A DNA stretch of 5,363 bases from Gammaproteobacteria bacterium (lineage in GTDB: Bacteria; Pseudomonadota; Gammaproteobacteria; Chromatiales; Chromatiaceae): positions 1 through 5,363 of the forward strand of contig JAUVEG010000111.1 in the NCBI GenBank assembly GCA_030594925.1, given 5' to 3'. Numbering within the stretch: the stretch's first letter is position 1; every line of letters begins with the position of its first letter. The translations under genes and the position numbers were made by a program. This document shows positions 1-5,232 of the stretch, one piece after another. Under the pieces are notes generated by a model. It was not told the DNA's origin. It searched no databases and worked only from the letters and a program-made list of their open reading frames with translations.

Positions 1-14
1 AAAAGCGGTTTGCC

Positions 15-260
15 ATGTTTGACCCGAAGATCATTGATGACATCTCCCAGAGGCTGAGCAAATCCCTCCCTCCCGGTCTTGCATCGCTGGAAAAAGATAC
101 CCGCCAGCATCTTAACAGTGCACTTCAATCCGCCCTGTCGCACATGAATCTCGTCACTCGTGAGGAGTTCGATATCCAGCAGGCGGTACTTGCGCGCACC
201 CGTGAGAAGTTGGAGATGTTGGAAAAACACGTCGCGCAGCTTGAACAGCCAAGGAAATAA
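15..260 (+). CDS. ubiK: UbiK family accessory factor (YqiC/BMFP), complete
   Basis: This 81-residue protein matches the UbiK (formerly YqiC, brucella membrane fusogenic protein-like) family. An amphipathic N-terminal helix (about residues 1-25, beginning MFDPKIIDDISQRL) is followed by a second helix and the family signature VTREEFDIQQAVLARTREKLE at about 47-67. A heptad-like LEMLEKHVAQLE end is consistent with the trimeric coiled coil of the family. UbiK is known to partner UbiJ in the soluble complex supporting aerobic ubiquinone synthesis, near or on the inner membrane. It is slightly shorter than the E. coli protein (about 96 aa), mainly at the C-terminus. ATG is the first methionine; only 14 bases precede it, so its promoter and ribosome site cannot be judged. 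comM follows 35 bp downstream on the same strand, a neighbour often seen in gammaproteobacteria and probably co-transcribed. Confidence 0.92.
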   Translation: MFDPKIIDDISQRLSKSLPPGLASLEKDTRQHLNSALQSALSHMNLVTREEFDIQQAVLARTREKLEMLEKHVAQLEQPRK

Positions 261-295
261 CCAGGAAACTTCACTCATGATAGCCAGGGACCGGC

Positions 296-1804
296 ATGTC
301 ACTCTCAATTGTTAACAGCCGCTCAGGCGCAGGCATATCAGCGCCGCTGGTCACCATTGAATCCCACCTCGGCAACGGCCTGCCTGCCTTTATCATTGTG
401 GGCCTTGCCGAAAAAGCAGTGCAGGAGAGTCGTGAGCGTGTGCGTGCGGCCATCACAAATTCTGAATTTGAGTTTCCTGCGCGGCGCATAACCATCAATC
501 TTGCACCGGCGGACGTTCCCAAAGAGGGGAGCCGCTTTGACCTGCCGGTCGCAGTCGGCATTCTCGCAGCCACAGCGGATATTCCACAACAGCAGCTCCA
601 CCACTACGAATTGATTGGTGAACTGGCGCTCTCAGGAGAGATTCGTCCGATCTCCGGCGTTCTACCGGCTGCACTGGCCGCCCATCGCAACGGGAAAAAA
701 CTGATCGTCCCGACTGCCAATGCCGAAGAAGCCTCCCGGGTAACCGGGCTGGAAGTCTACGCTGTAGCACATCTTCTCGAAGTAACCGAACATTTCAATC
801 AAACACAACTGATTGCACCATTCAGCGCTGAATATGAAGAGGTCACTGATTGTTCCCTGCCGGATCTGAGTGAAATCATCTCCCAGGAAGCCGCCAAGCG
901 CGGATTGATCATTGCTGCTGCCGGCGGCCACTCCCTGCTAATGACTGGCCCACCAGGCACTGGCAAGACCATGCTTGCCAATCGCCTGCCTGGCCTGTTA
1001 CCCGGCATGACGACAGATGAAGCACTCGAAAATGCCGCGATTCGCTCAGTTGCCGGCCAGGAGTTTGATGTCAGCAGATGGCGCATCCGGCCATTCAGAT
1101 CCCCGCATCACTCAGCATCAGCGGCAGCGCTTGTTGGTGGTGGAACCATACCTCGCCCCGGGGAGATCTCCCTGGCGCATAACGGCGTGCTGTTTCTCGA
1201 CGAGTTGCCTGAATTCGAACGGCGCGTGCTCGAAGCACTGCGCGAACCCCTGGAAAATGGCGCCATTACGATTTCACGCGCCGGACGACAGGCGGATTTC
1301 CCGGCAAGATTTCAACTGATTGCCGCAATGAACCCCTGCCCCTGCGGCCATCTCGGTGATCCCCGCAGAAACTGCCGCTGTTCATCAGAGCAGATCAGCC
1401 GTTACCGCAGCAAAATTTCAGGGCCACTACTCGACCGTATCGACATACAGATAGAGGTTCCTGCGCTGCCAGCGCGGAAACTCCTTGCAAAACCGGATGT
1501 AACAATTACCAGCAGTGAGGTTCGACAGCATGTCAAGCAGGCTCACAGGATTCAGCTGCAGCGTCAGCAATGCCTGAACAGTCAGCTCAATGTAAAGAAG
1601 ATTGAGGAGTTTTGCATATTGGAGCCTGATGATGAAGCGCTGTTGCTACAGGCCATAGAGAGCCTGACTCTTTCACACCGCGCCTACCACCGGATTTTAA
1701 AACTGGCGCGCACCATCGCCGATTACGACCGGCGGCAACAGATAGAATCGACGCATCTGACTGAAGCAATCAGGTATCGAAGCCTGGAGAAGAGAGGTGG
1801 ATGA
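296..1804 (+). CDS. comM: ComM/YifB family AAA+ ATPase (Mg-chelatase-like), complete
   Basis: The 502-residue product has the full ComM/YifB layout and normal length (about 505 aa). The N-terminal ChlI-like domain carries GLAEKAVQESRERVRAAI at 36-53 and NLAPADVPKEGSRFDLPVAVG at about 68-88. The AAA+ core has Walker A GPPGTGKT at 218-225, Walker B VLFLDE at 298-303, and NPCPCG...CRC at 346-362 with four cysteines (348, 350, 360, 362) that could bind metal. The GPLLDRIDI motif is at 376-384, and the C-terminal helical lid includes YHRILKLARTIADY. In naturally transformable bacteria ComM is a hexameric helicase that promotes branch migration during integration of incoming DNA; it is widely conserved even where competence is not known. 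The ATG at 296 is preceded by AGGGA (286-290) at a suitable spacing. The gene ends in TGA and is convergent with the repeat-protein genes. All key motifs are intact, so it should be functional. Confidence 0.95.
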   Translation: MSLSIVNSRSGAGISAPLVTIESHLGNGLPAFIIVGLAEKAVQESRERVRAAITNSEFEFPARRITINLAPADVPKEGSRFDLPVAVGILAATADIPQQQLHHYELIGELALSGEIRPISGVLPAALAAHRNGKKLIVPTANAEEASRVTGLEVYAVAHLLEVTEHFNQTQLIAPFSAEYEEVTDCSLPDLSEIISQEAAKRGLIIAAAGGHSLLMTGPPGTGKTMLANRLPGLLPGMTTDEALENAAIRSVAGQEFDVSRWRIRPFRSPHHSASAAALVGGGTIPRPGEISLAHNGVLFLDELPEFERRVLEALREPLENGAITISRAGRQADFPARFQLIAAMNPCPCGHLGDPRRNCRCSSEQISRYRSKISGPLLDRIDIQIEVPALPARKLLAKPDVTITSSEVRQHVKQAHRIQLQRQQCLNSQLNVKKIEEFCILEPDDEALLLQAIESLTLSHRAYHRILKLARTIADYDRRQQIESTHLTEAIRYRSLEKRGG

Positions 1805-1833
1805 TGGATGATTCTATTGCACAGGAAGGAGAG

Positions 1834-1854
1834 CCCCCCTCAGAAAGAGGGGGG
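1834..1854. terminator. GC-rich hairpin between convergent genes
   Basis: CCCCCCTC (1834-1841) pairs perfectly with GAGGGGGG (1847-1854) around the loop AGAAA. It sits 29 bp after the comM stop and 9 bp beyond the stop of the convergent repeat-protein gene, the usual place for a shared terminator. No T tract follows on either strand, so it is not a canonical intrinsic terminator. It may instead block 3' exonucleases or act with Rho. Confidence 0.5.
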
Positions 1855-1863
1855 GAGCAAAAG

Positions 1864-2955
1864 CTACCTTTGCGGCTGTGGTCCTGGCCTGGGTCCTGGT
1901 CTGGGCCCTGGCCTGGATCCTGACTTAGGTCCTGACTTAGGTCCTGACTTAGGTCCTGACTTCGGCCCTGACTTCGACCCTGACTTAGGTCCTGACTTCG
2001 ACCCTGGCTTAGATCCTGACTTCGGCCTTAGGCTTGAACCTGAGTGCGAGTTTGCTTTGTCTTCGAAGAAATTGCGCGTGCCAGACTGGAATTCATCGGC
2101 AACCTCGGCGGGACCCGGCACGGCAATAGTCGGAGCTCTCATGCCGCCCGGCATTTCGCCCATGTCATACGGCGCATTGATCGAATCATCCCACATGTCA
2201 TCAAAGATATCCCTCATCTTGTTATCATCGTCAAAATCGTCGAACCTGTCGAACATCTTGTCGCTGAATCTGTTGTCCCCGAAAAATGGGAAATCAGAAT
2301 TTCTACCACCACCCCAGGGCATGCTTCTGCTGCTAAAGCCACGGCCGCCTCCGGGCATGTCTCTGGTGCCCATGCCTCTACCCCAGGGGCTGTTGCTTCC
2401 TCTGCTCCTGCCCTGGTCATAGCGGCGCCTATCCGGACCACTTCCATAGCGTCCGGGAGGAGGGCCACCTCGATAAGCGCCTCTTGGAGGAGGTCCGCCG
2501 CGATACCCACCCCTTGGAGGAGGTCCTCCACGATACCCACCTCCTGGAGGAGGCCCCGCAGGCCGCTGACCGGCGCCAGCTGTGCCGGGAGGAGGCCCGG
2601 AAGGTCGTTGGGGCGCCGCCATTCGAGGTGCCGCTGCTTGAGGAGCCGATCGTGGTGGCGCAAATCCAGGCGCAGCTGCCTGGGGCTGTGAAGCTGGAGG
2701 GGCCCGTCTGGTAGGCGCAAATTTCGGCGCTGGAACCTGGGATGGCGCCGCTGCCTGGCTCTGTGGCGCCGGAGGAGTCTGCGTGGTTCGCGGCATGGGC
2801 GCAAAATTTGGCGCAGGGGCAGGCTGCCCGGCAGTTTGCTGCGGCAACGGCGGATAACGATAATCCTGCTCGGCGTTGACAACATCAACACTAGCCGTCA
2901 TTAGCAGTGCCGCTGAGATTGCAGCCGCCAAACGATAATTGTTCTTTGGTTTCAT
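1864..2955 (-). CDS. Secreted Pro/Gly-rich repeat protein, 363 aa, function unknown
   Basis: I do not recognise a characterised family. A Sec signal peptide is clear: KPKNNYR, a hydrophobic core (AAAISAALLM), and a likely cleavage site after VNA (28/29). The mature protein has blocks of different composition: Pro/Ala/Gln-rich at 35-125; three decapeptides of type GGYRGGPPPR at 139-168; Gly/Arg with PWG motifs at 185-218; a Phe/Asp-rich acidic stretch at 222-262 (DRFDDFDDD, IFDDMWDD); a short less repetitive segment at 261-295; and a strongly basic SGPK/SGSK tetrapeptide tail turning into RPGP at 309-361. There is no cysteine. The preferred start is the ATG at 2955, with AAGGAG at 2970-2965; a GTG six codons upstream overlaps that site and is unlikely. 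The 3006-3650 gene upstream is a paralog and probably shares its transcript. It may be an extracytoplasmic matrix, envelope or particle-coat protein (sulfur-globule coat proteins are one analogy), but this is speculative. Confidence 0.82.
   Translation of the reverse strand: MKPKNNYRLAAAISAALLMTASVDVVNAEQDYRYPPLPQQTAGQPAPAPNFAPMPRTTQTPPAPQSQAAAPSQVPAPKFAPTRRAPPASQPQAAAPGFAPPRSAPQAAAPRMAAPQRPSGPPPGTAGAGQRPAGPPPGGGYRGGPPPRGGYRGGPPPRGAYRGGPPPGRYGSGPDRRRYDQGRSRGSNSPWGRGMGTRDMPGGGRGFSSRSMPWGGGRNSDFPFFGDNRFSDKMFDRFDDFDDDNKMRDIFDDMWDDSINAPYDMGEMPGGMRAPTIAVPGPAEVADEFQSGTRNFFEDKANSHSGSSLRPKSGSKPGSKSGPKSGSKSGPKSGPKSGPKSGPKSGSRPGPRPGPRPGPQPQR
1873..2031 (-). repeat. 12-bp tandem array encoding basic tetrapeptides
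   Basis: A run of 12-bp units reading CCTGACTTAGGT or close variants on the + strand encodes (K/R)(S/P)G(P/S) tetrapeptides at residues 309-361 of the 363-aa protein. Units towards the gene end change to RPGP. Some adjacent units are identical at DNA level, suggesting slippage or unequal exchange. The array leaves other frames free of stops on both strands, producing spurious open frames. Confidence 0.85.
2452..2541 (-). repeat. 30-bp tandem array encoding YRGGPPP decapeptides
   Basis: Three 30-bp units encode GGYRGGPPPR, GGYRGGPPPR and GAYRGGPPPG (residues 139-168 of the 363-aa protein). The + strand shows CGATACCCAC at 2501-2510 and again at 2531-2540, exactly 30 bp apart. The units differ at several third positions, so they look older than the 69-bp array in the neighbouring gene. 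Confidence 0.8.
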
Positions 2956-2990
2956 CTTTTTACTCTCCTTCACTATATATCACTCTATTT

Positions 2991-3009
2991 CGTATCAGCA
3001 TTGAATCAC
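2991..3009 (-). repeat. Shared 19-bp leader element, copy upstream of the 363-aa gene
   Basis: GTGATTCAATGCTGATACG (- strand) is repeated exactly at 3681-3699. This copy lies 36-54 bp before the ATG at 2955 and contains the TGA stop of the upstream paralog (3008-3006). It could be a remnant of the tandem duplication that made the two genes, or a conserved regulatory element of the 5' untranslated region. Confidence 0.75.
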
Positions 3010-3650
3010 CACCACCTGCTGCCCCTACCCCTGTCACTGCTCCAGGGCGTGCTCCAGCTGCTGCCTCTTCCTCCGCGATCCCACGGGCCGCTGTCCCTGC
3101 CGCCAAAAGGCATACTCCAGCTGTTGCTGCCGCCTCTTCCTCCGCGATCCCACGGGCCGCTGTCCCTGCCGCCAAAAGGCATACTCCAGCTGTTGCTGCT
3201 GCCTCTGCCTCTGCGATTCCACGGGCCGCTGTCCCTGCCGCCAAAAGGCATACTCCAGCTGTTGTCCCAGTCACTGCCCCGCCTGCTATATCGACGATCA
3301 TATCGATCAGAATCGCGATTATAGTCACCGCGCCGTGGACCACTGCGATAGTCACCGCGTCGTGGACCACTGCGATAGTCACCGCGTCGCGGCGGTCCTG
3401 CAGGGCGTTGTCCCGAGCCGCCTCTGCGGGGTGCTGCTTCAGCGGCAGGTGCTGCTGGAGCAGGTGCGATTGCCTGGGTTGGCGCAGCTTCCCGGGGCTG
3501 TGGCGCCGGAGCAGACTGACCTGCAGTTTTTTCCGGCATCGGCTGGTAACGATAACTCTCCTCGGCGTTGACAACATCGACAGCAGCGCTCATCAACAGC
3601 GCCACCGGGATTGCAGTCGCCAAACGGTAATTGCTCTTAGGTTTCATCAT
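3006..3650 (-). CDS. Secreted Gly/Arg/Ser-rich repeat protein, 213-214 aa, paralog of the next gene
   Basis: The N-terminus is nearly the same as in the 363-aa downstream protein: MKPKSNYRLA, a hydrophobic core, VDVVNA as the likely signal-peptidase site (29/30), then a (Y)RY motif and a TAGQ.APAP segment. A shared QRPAGPP motif follows at about 81-87. The body diverges: RRGDYRSGP nonapeptides at 88-105 with a partial third unit, an Asp/Arg/Tyr segment at 109-128, then three 23-residue units of NSWSMPFGGRDSGPW plus an R/G-rich linker at 130-198. It ends SRWW. There is no cysteine, the charge is strongly positive, and the aromatics (W, F, Y) are regularly spaced among Gly/Ser/Arg, resembling self-associating low-complexity proteins. 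Two adjacent ATGs (3650, 3647) are possible; AAAGGAG at 3663-3657 suits both. The gene is probably the first of a two-gene unit, with a promoter in 3651-3888. Function unknown; an exported structural or matrix role is inference. Confidence 0.82.
   Translation of the reverse strand: MMKPKSNYRLATAIPVALLMSAAVDVVNAEESYRYQPMPEKTAGQSAPAPQPREAAPTQAIAPAPAAPAAEAAPRRGGSGQRPAGPPRRGDYRSGPRRGDYRSGPRRGDYNRDSDRYDRRYSRRGSDWDNSWSMPFGGRDSGPWNRRGRGSSNSWSMPFGGRDSGPWDRGGRGGSNSWSMPFGGRDSGPWDRGGRGSSWSTPWSSDRGRGSRWW
3057..3263 (-). repeat. Three 69-bp near-identical tandem repeats
   Basis: The units 3057-3125, 3126-3194 and 3195-3263 encode the NSWSMPFGGRDSGPW repeats (residues 130-198 of the 213/214-aa protein). 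By hand comparison the first two differ at one base, and the first and third at three. Synonymous positions are conserved too, so the copies arose recently or are homogenised by recombination. Copy number is likely to vary between strains. Confidence 0.92.
3336..3389 (-). repeat. 27-bp tandem repeat encoding RRGDYRSGP
   Basis: Two 27-bp units give RRGDYRSGP twice (residues 88-105), with a degenerate third (RRGDYNR) running to about 3321. On the + strand CGTGGACCACTGCGATAGTC occurs at 3334 and again at 3361, with no difference over the unit. Confidence 0.85.
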
Positions 3651-3680
3651 TCCACTCTCCTTTAATATACAATGTATTGT

Positions 3681-3699
3681 CGTATCAGCATTGAATCAC
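3681..3699 (-). repeat. Shared 19-bp leader element, copy upstream of the 213/214-aa gene
   Basis: This is the exact second copy of the element at 2991-3009. It lies 31-49 bp before the ATG at 3650, and a Shine-Dalgarno sequence follows 17 bp further on, as at the other copy. Sequence between the repeat and the ribosome site is not conserved between copies, although duplicated signal-peptide DNA is, which gives some support to selection on the 19 bp. Confidence 0.75.
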
Positions 3700-3810
3700 T
3701 ATTATCCTAGTATTACCAGAGTTTATTAGGATATATTTGACTTCTGGCCAAAAAAAGACAAATCCTCCTGATTTATACTTGTCGCGTCACTGCATCCCAC
3801 CACTGAAGTT

Positions 3811-3834
3811 CCTCTCCACTGCTCCAGGAGGAGG
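3811..3834 (+). promoter_or_regulatory. Strong Shine-Dalgarno-like tract inside a small hairpin
   Basis: AGGAGGAGG (3826-3834) is a near-ideal ribosome site but has no ATG or GTG within a normal distance. CCTCTCC (3811-3817) can pair with it through GGA and GAGG, with one bulged G. It lies 55 bp before the ATG at 3889. It might be a leader element controlling the downstream gene, or chance. Confidence 0.25.
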
Positions 3835-3888
3835 CAAATCAGATTAAACCATTTGCAAATTGCGGATTATCACTCTAGGATTACCCTT

Positions 3889-4290
3889 ATGGAGAAGAGA
3901 AACATCAAAACAAGAGAGATTTTTTTCGATAAATCTCACTCGGATGCGCACCAGGCCAATACGGCTGCAGAGCGCCTTGCTGATGTGGAGGGGATTCTTG
4001 ATCTCAGCGCCATCTCCGCAAATCACCTGCGCATCACCTATCACCTGCTTGAGATCAACCTGGAGCAAATCGAAGATGGCCTGATAGAAGCCGGCTTTTT
4101 TCTCAAGAACAACCTCATCAACAAGATCCGGGATGCACTCTTTTTCTACACGGAAGAGACCGAGCGCGCCAATCAGGGCTGCACCAAAGGGAACAGCAAC
4201 TGCACCAGAAAAGTTTTTATTGCACGCTATAATCAGATCAATCACGGCTGCCGTGATGTACGCCCCGATCACTGGCGGCGCTATCTGTAG
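3889..4290 (+). CDS. Conserved-looking hypothetical protein, 133 aa, possible HMA-like core
   Basis: I cannot name a family. Residues about 20-75 fit an alpha-beta-beta-alpha order: a helix TAAERLADVEGI, a strand LDLSAISANHLRITYHL, a helix NLEQIEDGLIEAGFFL. This resembles heavy-metal-associated (ferredoxin-like) domains but without their CxxC metal loop. A second helical segment (NNLINKIRDALFFYTEETERAN) and a C-terminal tail with three cysteines (two in the stretch CTKGNSNC, one in HGC) and the end DHWRRYL follow. No signal peptide is visible. The ATG at 3889 is preferred because TAGGA (3876-3880) precedes it at 8 bp; a TTG at 3853 would add 12 residues. The methyltransferase follows in the same frame after the single TAG and nine bases, so the two are almost certainly co-transcribed. 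The antisense open frame over the same region lacks comparable support. Confidence 0.7.
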   Translation: MEKRNIKTREIFFDKSHSDAHQANTAAERLADVEGILDLSAISANHLRITYHLLEINLEQIEDGLIEAGFFLKNNLINKIRDALFFYTEETERANQGCTKGNSNCTRKVFIARYNQINHGCRDVRPDHWRRYL

Positions 4291-4299
4291 GCCTCCCCC

Positions 4300-4890
4300 T
4301 TGCCCCTGGATCAGAATAAAATTGCCAGACTGCGCAAAGAGATCATCTTCAGCGACTCACTCAAAGGGCAACATTTAAACTTCCACACCACCTGGGGACT
4401 CTTTTCTCCCCGCGCCATCGACCAGGGCACACGCATGCTGCTGGAGTATCTCGATGTCAGGAGTGATGACAAGGCGATTGATCTCGGCTGCGGTTACGGC
4501 CCCCTAGGGCTGACCATCGCCAGACTTGCGCCGCAGGGAGAGTGTCTGCTGGTCGACAAGGACTTTGTTGCCGTCGAGTATGCACAAAAAAACGCCGCAC
4601 TGAATAACATCAGCAACATCTCGGTACAACTCAGTGACGGGCTCAAACACATTGGCAAGCAGTCATTCACCCTGGCGGTCACCAACCTGCCGGCCAAAAC
4701 CAGCAACGAACACTACTATCTCTTCTTCCAGGATATCTACGAGCACCTCGAGCCGGGCGGGCGCTTCTACGTGGTGGTAATTTCCGGGTTGCGCAATTTC
4801 ATCAAACGCTCCTTCACCGAGGTCTTCGGCAATCACAAAAAACTGAAGCAGGGCAAAAGCTACACCGTGGCTATGGCAGTCAAGGAGTAA
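4300..4890 (+). CDS. Class I SAM-dependent methyltransferase, YbxB/RsmC-like
   Basis: The 196-residue protein has a typical small methyltransferase (MTS) domain. FSPRAIDQGTRMLLEYL at 35-51 matches the family's entry motif (FSxxxxDxGTxLLLE in YbxB-like proteins). The SAM-binding motif I is DLGCGYGPLGL at 61-71, the acidic residue closing the second strand is D86, and TNLPAK at 128-133 occupies the place of the NPPxxxGK/NPPF catalytic motif. HLEPGGRFYVVV at 149-160 and a C-terminal SFTEVFGNHKKLKQGKSYTV segment complete the fold. Related enzymes modify rRNA guanine N2; with NPP changed to NLP the substrate here is uncertain. No ATG lies upstream of motif I except M46, so TTG at 4300 is the most likely start, with only a weak TAGG (4288-4291) before it. 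Ends in TAA. Confidence 0.85.
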   Translation: MPLDQNKIARLRKEIIFSDSLKGQHLNFHTTWGLFSPRAIDQGTRMLLEYLDVRSDDKAIDLGCGYGPLGLTIARLAPQGECLLVDKDFVAVEYAQKNAALNNISNISVQLSDGLKHIGKQSFTLAVTNLPAKTSNEHYYLFFQDIYEHLEPGGRFYVVVISGLRNFIKRSFTEVFGNHKKLKQGKSYTVAMAVKE

Positions 4891-4941
4891 ATATTCGTAT
4901 CATTTTTTAACTATTCAGTATCTTGTCAAATAAGCTAATAA

Positions 4942-5052
4942 GTCGCTGTTATCAGGTATATCTAAAGGAAACGTTGGAGGCATGGATGCCGACACGAGCC
5001 TACAGGGACGTATTCACGGCGTTTTCCGGTAGATATGCCTGATAGCAGTGAC
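4942..5052. repeat. Long imperfect inverted repeat (MITE/REP-like element)
   Basis: The left arm (4942-4973) and right arm (5020-5052) are inverted copies: GTCGCTGTTATCAGGTATAT versus GTCACTGCTATCAGGCATAT, continuing into GG-AAACG/GGAAAACG. There are five mismatches and one gap over about 32 bp. The 46-base centre includes its own small hairpin GGCAT-GG-ATGCC (4979-4990) and the stretch GAGCCTACAGGGACGTATTC, which I recall as a recurring intergenic motif in gammaproteobacterial genomes. No transposase is present and no clear target duplication flanks it. It lies in the gap after the methyltransferase gene. Confidence 0.75.
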
Positions 5053-5077
5053 GCTCCCTCATGTGCTGAATAATTAC

Positions 5078-5092
5078 AAAGTAAATTACTTT
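5078..5092. repeat. Perfect 15-bp palindrome upstream of the purT remnant
   Basis: AAAGTAA-A-TTACTTT is a perfect inverted repeat with 7-bp arms and one central base. It ends 13 bp before the ATG of the purT remnant, in what would be its leader. It may be an operator relic or chance in AT-rich DNA; it does not match the PurR consensus as I know it. Confidence 0.4.
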
Positions 5093-5105
5093 TTCAGGAA
5101 ACCGC

Positions 5106-5213
5106 ATGACAACCGTAGGCACTCCCCTCTCTCCCTCTGCAACCCGGGTGCTCTTCTGCGGCGGTGGCGAACTGCAGCGCCTTGGCGCCAACCCGATTGA
5201 GATTAATCTATGA
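5106..5213 (+). pseudogene. purT: 5' remnant of purT (formate-dependent GAR transformylase)
   Basis: The short frame reads MTTVGTPLSPSATRV, then LFCGGGEL, then QRLGANPIEINL and a TGA. The first part matches the start of PurT (E. coli MTLLGTALRPAATRV, then [20 protein letters not shown]), a protein of nearly 400 residues that makes formyl-GAR from formate, ATP and GAR in purine synthesis. Here GEL runs straight into QRLG: the eight residues corresponding to GKEVAIE(C/L) are missing in frame, which removes part of the substrate-binding loop, and the frame stops at 35 codons. A plausible ribosome site (CAGGAA, 5095-5100) is retained. Following DNA is a GC-rich repeat, not PurT. This is a truncated, non-functional fragment. 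That it is purT is well supported by the specific N-terminal pattern; how it arose is inference. Confidence 0.8.
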
Positions 5214-5232
5214 ATGCTGCCCCTCACCCCAA

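Larger units (their letters stand above)
3651..3888. promoter_or_regulatory. Divergent intergenic region between the repeat-protein genes and the 133-aa gene
   Basis: This AT-rich 238-bp gap must hold the promoter of the - strand repeat-protein unit and probably that of the + strand pair. On the - strand, GATAAT (3706-3701) and an extended-type TGGTAATAC (3718-3710) are the best -10 candidates, placing a start upstream of the 19-bp repeat, but no convincing -35 box is present. On the + strand TATACT (3774-3779) is a -10-like hexamer, also without a good -35. No known operator was recognised. Confidence 0.35.

Noticed and set aside
1808..2422. Open frame on the + strand with GPGLGPGLDPDLGPD repeats
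   Set aside because: It is the antisense reading of the 12-bp array of the - strand gene. It lacks a signal peptide or ribosome site, and the - strand frame has a signal peptide, SD and paralog.
2214..2891. Other long open frames across the repeat genes on both strands (also 2044-2691, 2907-3665, 2960-3577)
   Set aside because: GC-rich tandem repeats lack stops in several frames. These frames have no paralog-conserved N-terminus and biased Arg/Leu/Ala composition typical of shifted reading.
3057..3263. Possible CRISPR array
   Set aside because: Direct 69-bp repeats are contiguous without unique spacers and stay in a coding frame.
3754..3774. Possible intrinsic terminator on the - strand (AAATC-AGGAG-GATTT then GTCTTTTTTT)
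   Set aside because: The stem is only five AT-rich pairs, and no gene ends there on the - strand.
3844..4272. 142-aa - strand frame with hydrophobic stretches opposite the 133-aa gene
   Set aside because: The + strand frame has a better ribosome site, is in phase and in operon with the methyltransferase, and shows a sensible soluble-protein pattern; the antisense frame would be in conflict.
4923..4952. Possible promoter TTGTCA / TGTTAT
   Set aside because: The 18-bp spacing is acceptable, but the -10 is poor and lies inside the inverted-repeat arm. No intact gene follows.
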